Of a DNA stretch of 64,000 nt, positions 21,418 to 33,294 are shown piece after piece. Under the pieces are notes generated by a model. It did not search any database. It was not told where the DNA came from and was given only the letters and a program-made list of their open reading frames with translations. Positions within the stretch are counted from its first letter, which is position 1, and each line of letters starts with the position of its first letter. Where the stretch lies: assembly GCA_963082975.1 (NCBI GenBank), contig OY720346.1, positions 70,485,267 through 70,549,266 on the forward strand, read 5' to 3'. The stretch comes from Labia minor (taxonomy: Eukaryota; Arthropoda; Insecta; Dermaptera; Spongiphoridae). Made by a program: the position numbers and the translations under genes.

Positions 21418-22139
21418 ATCTTTTACCATTTTAGGTGACGCGATCAATGATAATAATTATTTTTTTCATTTCCTCTCAATCAGCTCTATTATCCCAAATA
21501 GAAATTTTAAACTAATTTAATCTAGTTATATATATATATATTTAATTTAATTATTTATTTACATCGTTAAATTAATTTAAAATTATTATTAGTAATATTA
21601 TTATATTGAGAAAAATGAATTCTCCTAAAAGGGATATACTATTAAATATATATATATATATATACGTCATACTTATTATATATTCATCATAATCTTTTTT
21701 AAATAAAGAAATTTTATATAGTAATTGCTAAATTAAATGGATATTTATTCTCAAAAGAATGACTTAAAAATGGTATATAAATTAAGAGAGACTAATAAAT
21801 GGTTAAAGAAAGAAATGAGAGTTTTCTGCAGTTAACTAAAAAAAGTAAAGTCATTAAATAGATCAAATATCAATTATTTATTTAACGACTCTTTTTAAAG
21901 ATCTATAATTATGAACCGGGATTAAGAATTAATATGAAATGAAAACAGGTCAGGTTCGAAAAAACAGCATCATAAGGGGACAGAAGGAACAAAAAAAAAA
22001 TAATAAAACAAAAATAACATTCTATTCCACAACATAAAAATAATTTAATAAATAAAAAGGAGTTATCAAAAAAGGTAGACAATAAAAATGGAGCGAGAAA
22101 TAGAAACTCGATTTGTTTCTTTTTATCGCTTTGAATCGT
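21418..22139. other. AT-rich spacer
   Basis: AT-rich with TA runs near 21528-21540 and 21647-21663. The minus-strand frame at 21909-22196 is phenylalanine-rich and not recognisable. No feature. Confidence 0.45.
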
Positions 22140-22960
22140 ATCTCCAGGTATGCTTGGGACGACTTTACCCCGCGTCCCCTCGAAATTCTCCCTCACTTAA
22201 GACAAAAATTTTTATACGTTGAACTTGACCTAGTGATACGGGATTAATTAACTAAAAGCGAAAGTATGAAAATCGTATTAAATATTTAACATTTTTATTT
22301 TATAGACCAATATATTTAACGTTGTCTTGAGCTCTTTGACAGTGCATTTGTGTGTGAATTTAAGAAAAAAAAAAAAAAAAAAAAATAACACACTCACACA
22401 AAATAATTTATGAGTTGGTAACTTTTTGGAGAATTTGGAGGTCGTTTTTCTTGGCGAAATGCATAACAAGAATATTGCAGAGCCGAAAAATCTTTTTACG
22501 ATCCAAAGATGGGCTGTTCGTTGATCTCTACATAAATTATTTATTTCTAGAAAGGGCTTGTTGGTTGAGGGTGTTTCTTATTCCCATACTAGTTTCTTTG
22601 TAAGTGAAAATAGTCGATGCAGAAAGAATGCTTGCAAAAGGTCAAGGGCGTAACATTTAAGGGTTGGTTGGATATGTCATCCGTTGCTTTGCTTTTTAGC
22701 TTTGCTGCGATATTGAAACATTTAAAAAATATTCAGTTTGATTAATAACCATTGGAATATCAAGGCAATTCGATCGAGATTTAATCGATTTATCAATCAT
22801 TTGGAAAGTCAAATAGATTGTGACCTTGGAAACACACCAGAATCTCGTTAGTTCAGTAACATGGATAAGTTGACAACGCTCTCATCCCTTCTTAGTTGAT
22901 TTCATGTCACTCCTAAGTTCCTCGAGATGAAATGCAAGAGCGCAATTAACAAAAAAAAAA
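22140..22960. other. GC-richer unique island with poly-A/CA tract
   Basis: Contains CCAGGTATGCTTGGGACGAC near 22146, GGGATTAATTAACTAAA near 22240 (a TAAT-core motif), an oligo-A run at 22363-22386 and mixed sequence from 22400 to 22960 (for example CTCATCCCTTCTTAGTTGAT). It is not repeated in the window and has no coherent coding frame. Possible host non-coding or regulatory DNA. Confidence 0.25.
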
Positions 22961-23200
22961 AAAAAAAGAGATCAGCATTTTATTTTAACAAACTAAGACG
23001 AAATTCAAAAATAAGATTTAAAGAATAATGAGTTTAAAGAATGTATAGTTTAAAATTGATTTTTATAAATAAAAATAAAAGGTTGCATTGGGAATTTAAT
23101 CTATTAACTTAATAACAATTTATTACCTGTTAAGAAATATGCCTGACACTTATAATTTATTTGTAAATTAAATTTATATAAATCACATTAACAATTTTTT
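22961..23200. other. AT-rich spacer
   Basis: AT-rich; no feature seen. Confidence 0.35.
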
Positions 23201-23646
23201 TTACTATCTCGTCTGAAATGTCGAGATTTTGATGTTTTGATACGTTTTGAAGGTCCCTGAGTCATTTTCACTAAGGTTGAGAAAAATGTGTGTGTGTGTG
23301 TACCATGTTTTGATTTTTTACTTTCTCTAAAGTGACCGTAAAAATAAAGATATAGGTTTGATAATTTTTCAGATTATTAAAAATTGTATAAAACTGCTAT
23401 ATATAGAATTTCAGTTTGATTGAATCACTGAAAGTGCCGGAATTAATTTTTTAACAAGTTGACTGCCAATCACGCGCAAACAAGTGATGTGGTGCCATCA
23501 ACATAGAGCCAAACACGCGCTGGTTTAATAAATATTATTTATTAATTTTAATTTATAATTTAATTAATTAGATTTAATTTTTAAATATAATATATGTTAA
23601 GTAATCCAATTCAAATTTGCGAGATAGTTGATTGGAGACACTCCAG
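23201..23646 (-). repeat. Family A repeat, minus strand, internally deleted
   Basis: Reads the reverse complement of family A from TTACTATCTCGTC through CTGAGTCATTTTCACTAAGG and a GT repeat, then skips the AAAAGTTGATAG part and resumes with CTTTCTCTAAAGTGACCGTA, ending GGAGACACTCCAG. A deletion of about 140 bases sits near 23302. Confidence 0.85.
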
Positions 23647-24187
23647 ATTTTTTTTATTGAATCTAGTTATATCTAATTGGTTTATATATCGATTCTACAA
23701 TTTAAGATACAAACAGATATATAAAATAGAAGTGAAGATTCTTTAAGAATTGAATATGTCTATTATCATTTTTTTTCTTCTCATTTCTCATCCTATTTAC
23801 TAAGCGTTAAAACTTGAAATTTTTTCTTTTAGTTTTTAAGTTATGTTTCTTTTTAAAATTATTGAAATGTATTTGAATTAAAAAATATGTGTATAAAATC
23901 CATATATTTGAATGATTTTCATTAAAATTTGTACAAAACAAATATTTCTATACGAAGAGAGCTGCAATATCCTCAGCCTATATACTTTTCAAGCTTATTG
24001 TAATAATCTAATAATAATAAATATAAATTAGGTTTAAAATTATATTAAAATTTTTCCTAATATGTGTCAATAATTATAAATCAATTAAAAATTTAATTGA
24101 TTAATATATAAATATATACTTCATAAATATAAATCTTAAATATAAACTTCTTAAGGAAGAAATTATTGTGTTAATTATATATATATA
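23647..24187. other. AT-rich spacer
   Basis: AT-rich; nothing recognised. Confidence 0.4.
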
Positions 24188-24195
24188 TTATTAAT

Positions 24196-24423
24196 CAGTG
24201 GCTTAGCGTGATCTATTATTTGGGGGGGGGGGGTCCGGGGGTCTCCCCAGAAAAAATTTTGTCAAAATAAATTATTTATTTATTCATAACGTTTAGACTA
24301 TATTTATATGTAATTTAAAGATGTTATTTTTTCTTTTGGATTCTCAGTTACAAAATTAAACACTTTTATTTTTTGCACAATGTTTGGGGGGCACCCCCCC
24401 GTGCCCCCGGCCCGACGCCACTG
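24196..24423. mobile_element. hAT-type MITE with G-rich/C-rich arms
   Basis: Ends CAGTGGCTTAGCGTG and CCCGACGCCACTG, with an inner run of G near the left end (24222-24240) and a matching C-rich run near the right end (24390-24410), so it can fold back. Flanks TTATTAAT (24188-24195) and TTAGTAAT (24424-24431) are an 8-bp duplication with one mismatch. No coding content. Confidence 0.82.
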
Positions 24424-24431
24424 TTAGTAAT

Positions 24432-26127
24432 CTATATATAGTAAACAATAAATTAACAATTAAAACTAGATGAGAAAGAAGAATTTTAATTTTCTTAAAT
24501 CTGACATCTCTTTTTTCGTGACCATTTTTAGAAATGTAAGTTTATTTTATTCTAATACTATCTATTAACCTCATTTGAATCGTATTATATGTATCTTATA
24601 TAATTTACTCGCGCAGTCAAGGTTATGTAAAGTGGGAAGAATGACTAACAATCCTGATGGAATATAACCAAGTTAAGGAAGAATCCTAAACGAAGATTTT
24701 TCAATGAAATGATAATAATTCCTTCCAGTTCAAAATAAAAATACCATTCAATATAACCTACACATAAGCTTATAGTGTATATTAATTAAATAAGTAGTAA
24801 ATCAAATAAAATAATAAACTTAAACAAAAATAGATTATGCTAATTTATATCGCCTAGGAATACAACCTGCTAATTTGTTATCAGTGAAAAACAAATTACA
24901 CTATAAGATAATATTTGTATCTGCAATATTGATAGATAATATTAATTTATTGAAAATAATATGGTGCATTGGTGCATAGTCTTGAATATACCTTTCTTTC
25001 TATGAATTGAAAACTAATTACATAACCAAAAAAAATTAATTTTAAAAATGGAAAAAAATTTGAAAGATAGTATATCATCTAAATCAGTGATTCTCAAAGT
25101 GGGCGCTACTCAATAAAATGAAATAATTAAAAGTATAAATAGTTGAGATGAATTTTATATATTTTCTTTATTTTCACCTATAAAGTTGATGAAAACACAC
25201 CTTATAAAGAAAACAATCTAATTTTAACAAACAAACAAAAAATTTATTATCAATTTTTGGGACTTTTAAAATTGCAATAATTTTTTTCTCTGTCTAACAT
25301 AAATAAACTTGAACAATTTATTGATAATAATTTCAGCATACTTAAAATAAACCGCTTTATAACTTAGTCAAGGCAAAAGAGAAAAAAAGACGATGATAAG
25401 ATATACCTATTTGAATTTATTGTTTGTTAAATTCGCTATAAAATATTCTTTTTTTTTCTTTAATTTATTTATTTATTTATTTTTCTTTAGTAATAAATTA
25501 CGATTTTAGGTAATAATAAAAAATTTTAAAGATAAAAAACGAATAATGTTGAGATGTTTTTGTTTCTTGTGAATTTTTATTTTTATTTTTTTTATTTATT
25601 TGTTAGCTTCCAGATCAGTTCCAGGCTGGTGACTTGAATGCGCTGTTTTAATCTAAAAAACGTAAATCCTAAAGAAAAAATTACAATAATTTTAAAATTA
25701 AATTTAAACTTTATTGTTTATATTTATATTTTTTTTATTAAATAAACTATTATTTTTTTATCGCTTTAGAAGACATAATATTTATTTTGAAATGAGAAAA
25801 TTTAAAAACCTCTGACTAGAAGAAATAAAATGTTCAAATATTTAATTTTAGATAAAAATAAAAAAATTGAATATAAATATATAACATCAAATCATTAAAA
25901 ATAAATTTTTTTAACAATTTAAATAGAATAATCCAAGCATCATTATAAATTAATCCTTATGTATATACTTTTATATTATAATCCAACATTAATATTTAAA
26001 TGTTTTTTAGTTTGTAAGAAAAAGACAAAAAAATGTTTTTATCTATTGTATTATTTTAAAAAAACATAGATCTAATTCCTTTGTATAGTGTTATGATAAG
26101 AATAGAATTAAATTATATAAAATATCA

Positions 26128-26166
<39 letters not shown>

Positions 26167-26229
26167 AACAAAAAACAAAGATAAGATAAAAACTAATATT
26201 CTTCACTTTTTTTTTTATTTAATATACAT
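24432..26229. other. AT-rich spacer with a hAT-type end fragment at 25087
   Basis: AT-rich throughout. At 25087-25115 CAGTGATTCTCAAAGTGGGC resembles the left end of hAT-type MITEs in this window, but no right end is found. A small GC-richer patch at 25607-25650 (GCTTCCAGATCAGTTCCAGG) and a TA run at 26130-26155 are the only other marks. No gene. Confidence 0.4.
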
Positions 26230-26640
26230 GTATTGAAAAACGAAATAGTGATGCGAAGTATGTTGGTATAATATTCCCGTAATAATCTGGTAGGAAATTT
26301 ATTTGTCCGTGACATTGGCAGATCGAATGTAGTCCCTTTCTGGTGCCCACTCGTTTCTCCATCAGTAACTGCAGCTGATTCAGCGAGGAAGAGAGAAAGG
26401 GACGGGGAAGCTATTTTATTAGACACGGCTGCATACAGATGTAATGCAATCAGGTAAATAAAGCAAACAGCAGCCAAGTTACAAGATGTCTTTTGGGGAT
26501 TAGTCAAGGGACACCTCCTGGCTGCAAATTGACCATAAATTGCATCGGGCCTTTATTTATTTAACAGAGCGCTCACGCATATTCTCAATAACTCAACTCT
26601 CCATTTAGCTACAGGATGTTTCGAAACTGACTGCAAATTA
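26230..26640. other. GC-richer unique island with Hox-like motifs
   Basis: A unique 400-base stretch of mixed composition (for example CCCACTCGTTTCTCCATCAG and AGGGACACCTCCTGGCTGC). It includes GACCATAAATTGCATCGGGC and TTTATTTATTTAACAG, which resemble posterior-Hox/Cdx type sites. The 104-codon minus-strand frame (26193-26507) has no recognised domain, though it could hide an unknown exon. Candidate regulatory sequence by composition only. Confidence 0.3.
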
Positions 26641-27376
26641 TTCAATTATCTATATGGAGATAATGATTAAAAATAAAATGAAAAATTAATTTATTTATAG
26701 TCAGATTCATTTATATTCTTAACAATTTTATATTTATATATAATTTACATAAGATCTAAAACATTGTTCTTTTATTAGATTTTTTTAGAGATATTTTTTA
26801 ATCTAATCTTAAATGGATTGATATAAAATGTTTTTTTATATAATATTATATAAATATATAAAGTTTTTAATTAGAAACATGAATAACTAACTATCTATAA
26901 GAATTTATAGAATATATAATTACTTCTCTCTGTATATTATTCGCTTCCTCCTACAATAGTGTTTTTTTGCCAAGATAAATAAATATTCGTTGAAGAAATA
27001 TCTTAATTGAATTTTTATAACACATATTATGTCTTTGCTAAAATTAAATGGAAGGGAGTTAAATATAATTTTAAATAATTTGAAATTTAAGGTTTTGTTA
27101 TAGAGTAAGTAATCTATAAAGTTTTCTGTTGTTAAATGTACTTTTAAATATGAAAATCGAGATATTTTATTGGTTATTCCTTTCTGTCTAGACTGGCTTG
27201 ACTATAAATAATCATTCCATTTGAGTTTTAGTAATCTCGATAGGAACTGGTTCTTAAAAAAATCCATTGCTAATTTGATCAAAAAATTTAATTATCAATT
27301 TAAGAAGAATGAAAGAAAAACAACAACTTGATATCAAATGACTTGCGCCCTTTTTGAGAATTCGTTCCATTTATAC

Positions 27377-27419
<43 letters not shown>

Positions 27420-27959
27420 GAATAAAAAATAAAAAAAAAAAAACAGAATTTCAGTTTTATGATTGAAAATTATCAAGTGACCCTCTATCATAACACTTCT
27501 CGAAAACACTCCTCCTCTCTCCCCACCTTTACTGTACCTTAGCCAATTAAATCATCACAAATTTGGAATGTCTTTACGATTTTAATAAAGAATTAAATAT
27601 TTTCCATAACCATTTTATTTTTATTTAATAATACCATTAAAAAATTGTTTTTAAAACATTTTCAAAAATAATTTAATTATATTATATATAAACAAATATA
27701 TAATTTTACTTACCTTGAAATAAATTTTAATGATAATTATTTTACTTAAGTAAATTATTATATATATATATATATAGAAATATTAATATAACTAGAATGA
27801 ATTAAAATTGATTATTAACAGTTTTAAAAATTTTTTTTTTTTTGTTTTTTTGTTTTTTAATTTGACTAGTTGAATTGAATTTAAATAATAAATATAAAAA
27901 TTTGAAATATATAAAGGATTTTTAAATAATTAATTTTAATATTTTATTCTGTTTTAATA
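26641..27959. other. AT-rich spacer with TA microsatellite
   Basis: AT-rich; (TA)n at about 27380-27415, which gives a Tyr-Ile repeat in a chance minus-strand frame. No gene recognised. Confidence 0.45.
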
Positions 27960-28486
27960 GACATAAAAAAAGGGTTTGGGGAGAGGTTATCGGACCAGAC
28001 AGCAGTGGAACGTGCCTCGTGCCATTGCATGCAAATTAAAATGCATAGACAATAATAAATGTATAAAAAGATAAGTAAAATCAAGGAAATTGTATAAGAA
28101 AAAAATCGATCAGCAAGACAAAGGATGAAAAATGAATAACGGCAATCTTTAAGTATTTTCTTTTCCTTCAGAGAGATACAATATTTATATCCTCTCTTAT
28201 GTTATTAAATATCATAAAAAAGAAAAGAGAAAAGAAAAATAGTGGGGATATTTTATGATAAAGCTTATGCATATCATTTGTGATTTTTTTTTTTATTTCT
28301 ATAGTCATGATTATTGTGAAATTTTTCTATTCACACCTTCTAGTTAAATTTTTATTTCTTGTTAAATAGATATAAAAATTCTTTAGCATTAAAATTCATT
28401 CACTTGTTTCCTTTTAACACATCATTTATTTAATGCATCTACAAAATATACAATAACATTGATGCTTGAGGTTTCAAAAAAAAATT
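27960..28486. other. Spacer with a POU-like motif patch
   Basis: 27970-28040 is mixed sequence with CCATTGCATGCAAATTAAAA, containing an ATGCAAAT octamer. The rest is AT-rich. No gene. Confidence 0.25.
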
Positions 28487-29135
28487 AGCTGGAGTGTCTC
28501 CACTCGACTATCTCGCAATTTGAATTGGATTAAATAACATAATATATTATATCTAAATTAAATTTAATTAATTATAAATTATAAATAATAAATAATAAAT
28601 ATTAAACCAGCGCATGTTTGGCTTTTTGTTGATGGCACCACGTCACGTGTTGGCGCGTGAGATTTGCAGTGTTAAAAAATTAATTCTGGTAATTTCAGCG
28701 AATCAATCAAGCTGAAATTCTATATATAGCAGTTTTATACAATGTTTAATCATGTGAAAAATTATCAAACATATATCTTTATTTTTACGGTCACTTTAGA
28801 GGAAAAAAAATCAAAACGTTGTAGGTAATGACCCTCTTCCGGTTGAGCTACATTTCTCAAAAGTTGATAGAAAACTATGAATTTTGAATAATGTCCATGT
28901 ACCAAATTTCATCATTCTAGCTCAAACCGTTTTTGCGTAATCTTGCCTACATACATACACACACACATACACACATACACACACACATACACACATACAC
29001 ACATACACACACACACACAGACATTTTTCTCAACCTTAGTGAAAATGATTCAGGAACCTTCAAAACGTATAAAAACATCAAAATCTCAACATCGAAAATT
29101 TTCGTGATCGCAATACTATCTCTGGCGAGATAGTA
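28487..29135 (+). mobile_element. Family A element, full length
   Basis: The most complete copy: AGCTGGAGTGTCTCCACTCG, ACTATCTCGCAATTT, GTTGATGGCACCACGTCACG, CTTCCGGTTGAGCTACATTT, TTTTGCGTAATCTTGCCTAC, a long CA/TACA microsatellite (28950-29020), AGTGAAAATGATTCAGGAAC and TCTCTGGCGAGATAGTAA. ACTATCTCGC at the left and GGCGAGATAGT at the right form a short inverted repeat. No transposase; it is a non-autonomous element about 650 bp long. The frame at 28933-29133 is only the His-Thr microsatellite. Confidence 0.85.
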
Positions 29136-29699
29136 AAAAGATACAAAAAAATTTATTTTATAAATTTATGTTTTATAAATTATAGACTGGGTTGGAGGGA
29201 CAAATAGTTTGTGGCCCGAAATTTCTCATAAGAAAATTTATATATTATTATAATTAAATTTATTTCCGATGTCATTTGGAGGAAAGTATTTTTATAAAGG
29301 AGAGGGGGAGTATATATATTTGTATTTTTGAAATATTAAAGCGCTCGAAAGATTTTTTTGAAATTCATACCATATATAATATTTATAAAAAAATGGATCT
29401 GTATTTGTTTCAAAATCATCTTTGTTAGTTTTTTCTTAATTTAAAAATTCAATAATAAAAAAAAATGTCGCCGATTAATATTATGAATAAAATAAAATTA
29501 AAAATATTTTTTTTAATAATATTTTGTAATCAAATTACGAAATAAATATTATGTTATATCCACAGGCCATACTTTTTCAGTGTATTAATACGTATGTTTA
29601 AGACCTGTATGTTTTATGACTATTTAGTTAATTTATGTTTTTTTAAAATTATTTGAAATTATTTAATATATTTTGTCGTTTATTTATTTTAAATAATAA

Positions 29700-31226
29700 C
29701 ACAGGCCAACGATGAAAAAACTTTTTTAATGAATATACCTTATTATTATGTTTTTTAGGTTGCTGAATCCAAATATGATGCTTAAAAAACTGAATCACCT
29801 ACCATTTCTTCACATTTTATAGTTAAATGCATTTTTTTCGAGATTTTTGCGTTTAGCGATATTTAAAGAATTTAAACAGATTTATAGTATTATAATATTT
29901 ATAAATAAATTGGAAAAGTAGGTCTAATGGATGTAGATGATGTTGGTAGCACTGCCATAAAACATTTGCTGGTCAAACAGCTGGTGTTTTCTTTACTGTC
30001 AACCAAACCTCACTTTAACGTTTCTAGTACATGTGCTCAGTAAAATGTCTAATCGCGGTTGTAAAAACTCTGCTGACAGTTTTTGTTATATTTGTGGTGA
30101 GTTTGTGATTAAAAAACACCAAAGAAACATTACAGACTTTGTGAAAAAGGTTTATCTATCATATTTTGGAACTAAACTTGGGGTGATCAGGAGAAATCTT
30201 GGGCACCACATAAGGTATGTTATGTTTGTGTTGAAGATCTAAGAAAATGGTCAAAAAAGGAGAGAAAAACCTTTAAATTTGCTGTTCCTATGATATGGAG
30301 GAGCCGAAAAATCATTCTGATGACTGCTATTTTTGCAGTGTTGATATTACTGGTCATAACTCAAAAAACAAGAAGGTAATAAGCTATCCTAATCTTCCGT
30401 CTGCCATCCGACCAGTAGGACACAGTGTAGATTTACCGGTCCCTGAACCACCAGATGATTTAAATTCTATTGAAGTATTTTCTGATGTGCAATCCGAGTC
30501 AAATGAACAAGATGATGAAGAATTCCATTGTACTACTGAAAATGTAAAGCCTAAAGTGTTTATACAAATCGAGCTTAATGACTTGGTTAGGGATCTGGGC
30601 TTGACTAAAGAAAAGGCTGAATTGCTTGGCTCTAGACTGAAAGAAATGAACTTGTTAGCCATTAGAACCAGCATTCATGTGTATAGAAAGAGAGAGCAGC
30701 AATTTTCCAAGTATTTTAAACAAGAAGGTGATTTAGTATACTGCTCAGACATTTCTGGTCTCACGTTTTCACCAAGGCATTAAAGTGATGGAAAAACGCT
30801 ACCAGGGCCGCTGGAACACCAACATGATGGGGGACTATTGTTGGTCACTTCACCGTGAAGTTCAGCAAGCAACACATCAAAGAAAAAGCTACATAAGAAG
30901 CTTCAAAGAAAAAAGAGAACGGAAGTATAAACCAATTCCAGCTGACAAGTGAAACCTGTAATATCAATAAAAACCTATAATGGCACACATTCGGTCACTG
31001 TTTTAAACTGTAAATACAAACCATGCTTATGATTTAACATAGCGTTTCATTAATTTCCCTATATACTAAAGTGGTTTTATACTATATCATTAAAAAACAG
31101 ATTGCTCAAAAACTGTGCGTGACACAAAAAAACCAAGGCCAGATTTGGATTCAGCTCAAAAAAATCTATAAACATCACCTATTAACGTGAAAAAAGTTTT
31201 CAAAAAAAATTTTTTGTTGGCCTGTG
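29700..31226 (+). mobile_element. CACAGG-ended DNA transposon (CMC/Chapaev3-like), internally deleted
   Basis: Ends CACAGGCCAAC and GTTGGCCTGTG are an 11-base perfect inverted repeat, extended by looser AAAAAACTTTTTT blocks. TAA flanks it on both sides (29697-29699, 31227-31229), and other family B copies give the empty site. Three-base duplication with CAC...GTG ends fits the CACTA/Mirage/Chapaev group; this class is inference. At 1.53 kb it carries a broken gene and should depend on a full-length relative. Confidence 0.8.
30045..30952 (+). pseudogene. Transposase-like protein with Cys-rich motifs, two frameshifts and an internal deletion
   Basis: Start MSNRGCKNSADS, then CYICGEF; a one-base shift near 30181 leads to EKSWAPHKVCYVCVEDLRKW and ERKTFKFAVPMIW; a second shift near 30296 leads to EPKNHSDDCYFC, YPNLPSAIRPVGHSVDLPVP and an acidic stretch, then IQIELNDLVRDLGLTKEKAE. 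Near 30757-30770 the frame breaks and another opens, HQGIKVMEKRYQGRWNTNMM, ending PIPADK and a stop at 30950-30952. I recognise this protein type as one repeated in many arthropod and cnidarian genomes with a long central region between the two parts; here the centre is missing. CxxC pairs (CYIC, CYVC, CYFC) suggest zinc binding. The catalytic core should lie in the lost segment. Exact superfamily uncertain. Confidence 0.8.
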
Positions 31227-31310
31227 TAATCTTAATATTAAATATTCATAGTTCATAAGGACTAATTTTTTTAAAGTACCTAGCCGTGGCTCGGTGAACC
31301 AGGTACTTCA

Positions 31311-31959
31311 TATTTTATATATGTATTTGGTGGTTGTAAACATTTCAATAAACAAAATATTAATAAAACTATATACGAGTGGGTATTTAAAACGAACATT
31401 TTTAAATGTATCTTCATATTTTAAAAACAAATGTTCATTCGCCTCCAAGTATTCTCAGATTGCACTACTACATTTTTCAAAATTTTTTTATTCTAATTTT
31501 CACTGACCTCATCCTTGCCATCCCTGGCATAGACCTTCAAAATTTATGTGTATAAAATATATAATAGTCATATCTATTAATGATTTAAGCAATAGTTTAC
31601 ATTTTGGTAAATTTAACTGTATATATATATAATATATAATATTCATATAAATTTTGTATATAATTGAACAAATTTCTTAAATATATGATACTTATCACAA
31701 AAGTCAAATGAAAAATAAAATATTCTATGGTTGAAATATTAAGTTTATAATTTTTCTTATATTATAATTATCTTTGCAAATTTTTTTCTTAAACAGTACT
31801 TCTCCCCTCTATTTTATCATTGAATAAAACATTAAAAAGTTATTAGAGATTTATAATGAATTTAAAAATCGAATCAAAAAGAAAGTTGTTCAACTGAACA
31901 TAATCAAACAAATAATTCTTGTATGACAATTTAAAACAAAACTACATCGTTTATTTCCG
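31311..31959. other. AT-rich spacer
   Basis: AT-rich; no recognised feature. Confidence 0.4.
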
Positions 31960-32320
31960 TTGAAAACAAAATATTTATTTAATTGGCTTCCCAAGTCATG
32001 ATCTCTATCTTGATCTCATGACCGATATGACGGCTGTAACCAGTTTGCCTTGCCTGGTTGCCTAGGCAGGCGAAAAATAATTAAATTATTAGCATTTTCC
32101 AGGACAAGAACTGGATGATGGATTCATCGACATGATATCGAAATGGATGGAGAGTTATCGCCATCTTAGGTAAGGTATCCATCCATTCATCATTGATGAA
32201 TGAATGAATGAATAGATTATGAGGGAAAAGTGAATTGAAAAAAATAGAAAAACAGGCCAATAGAGCAACGAAAAAACAACACATACAACTCTTTCGGTTT
32301 ATTAATATTTATTCAATGAA
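31960..32320. other. Unique island with GATGAATGAATG repeats
   Basis: Mixed sequence: CTTCCCAAGTCATGATCTCT, TTGCCTGGTTGCCTAGGCAG and an ATTCATCATTGATGAATGAA imperfect palindrome followed by AATG repeats. Not repeated elsewhere. The minus-strand frame 32081-32284 is not recognised. Candidate host non-coding sequence. Confidence 0.25.
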
Positions 32321-32701
32321 ATACTACTACCAATCCTCAATATAAAGAAAATAAATTATTTAATTTATATGTATTAAATGGTGTAAATTTGTAAATTTTG
32401 ATTAATATTTTAGGCAAAATGCTACTTTTTTAAATACAAATATAAAATTTATTTATTATATATCATTTTCTTCCATTTCTGATTCTAAACACGAATCAAT
32501 TCATATTTCATCGATATCATAATTTTTTTTCATTGATTTCATAGAAAAAGGGTGAATTTTGATGAATATTTTAGGCATTATGCTACTTTTTTAAATACAA
32601 ATGTAAAATTTATTTATTATATATCATTTTCTTCCATTTTTCCCCTTTGTAAATGTTTTTATTTTTGTAAGAATAACATTTTCAATTACATTTTCATTTC
32701 T
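32321..32701. repeat. AT-rich DNA with short local direct repeat
   Basis: TAAATACAAATATAAAATTT with ATCATTTTCTTCCATTTCTG near 32431-32483 is repeated near 32592-32640 as TAAATACAAATGTAAAATTT and ATCATTTTCTTCCATTTTTC; the lead-in GATGAATATTTTAGGCATTA also has a counterpart at 32400. Offset about 160 bases. Non-coding. Confidence 0.7.
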
Positions 32702-33294
32702 CATCTCGCCAGAGATAGTATTGCGATCACGAAAATTTTCGATGTCGAGATTTTGATCTTTTTATTCGTTTTGAATTATTATTATTCCTCTGAATCATTT
32801 TCACTAAGGTTGAGAAAAATGTCTATGTGTGTATGTATGTAGACAAGATTACGCAAAAACGGTTTGAGCTAGAATCATGAAATTTGGTATATGAAATTCA
32901 AAATTCGTAGTTTTCTATCAACTTTTGAGAATTGTAGCTCAACCGGAAGAGGGTCATTACCTACAACGTTTTGATTTTTTTTCCCCTAAAGTGGCCGTAA
33001 AAATAAAGATATATGTTTGATAATTTTTCACATGATTAAAAATTGTATAAAATTGCTATATATAGAATTTCAACTTGATTGAATTGCTGAAAGTACCGGA
33101 ATTAATTTTTTAACACTGCAAATAACGCGCCAACACGTGACGTGGTGCCATCAACAAAGAACCAAACATGCGCTGATTTAATAAATATTATTTATTAATT
33201 TTAATTTATAATTAATTAAATTTAATTTAAATATAATATATGTTAATTAATCCAATTCGAATTTGCGAGATAGTCGAGTGGAGACACTCCAGCT
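32702..33294 (-). mobile_element. Family A element, minus strand, near full length
   Basis: Reverse complement of 28487-29135: starts CATCTCGCCAGAGATAGTAT, includes TCATTTTCACTAAGGTTGAG, AGATTACGCAAAAACGGTTT, CAACCGGAAGAGGGTCATTA, CACGTGACGTGGTGCCATC, and ends TTGCGAGATAGTCGAGTGGA with GACACTCCAGCT. Small insertion near 32757 (TCTTTTTATTCG...). Confidence 0.88.

Larger units (their letters stand above)
29300..31310 (+). repeat. Family B repeat, subtype 2, split by a DNA transposon
   Basis: Left part 29300-29699: TATTTTTGAAATATTAAAG, GTTAGTTTTTTCTTAATTTA, TATATCCACAGGCCATAC. Right part 31227-31310 ends CTCGGTGAACCAGGTACT. The two parts are separated by the element at 29700-31226. Against the copy at 60970-62768, the sequence without the insert would run TAATAATCTTAAT, so the insert duplicated TAA. 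The right terminus can fold: GTACCT and AGGTAC enclose AGCC/GGCT. Confidence 0.8.

Noticed and set aside
26193-26507. 104-codon minus-strand frame as a host gene
   Set aside because: No recognised domain, no clear intron signals; its end runs into AT-rich low-complexity codons. Kept only as part of a unique island.
27300-27509. Minus-strand open frame with Tyr-Ile repeats
   Set aside because: Produced by a (TA)n microsatellite and poly-A tract.
28933-29133. Open frame with His-Thr repeats
   Set aside because: It is the CA/TACA microsatellite and right end of the family A repeat translated, and not a gene.
30384-30674. Minus-strand open frame of 96 codons
   Set aside because: Shadow of the real plus-strand transposase-like frame at 30295-30783.
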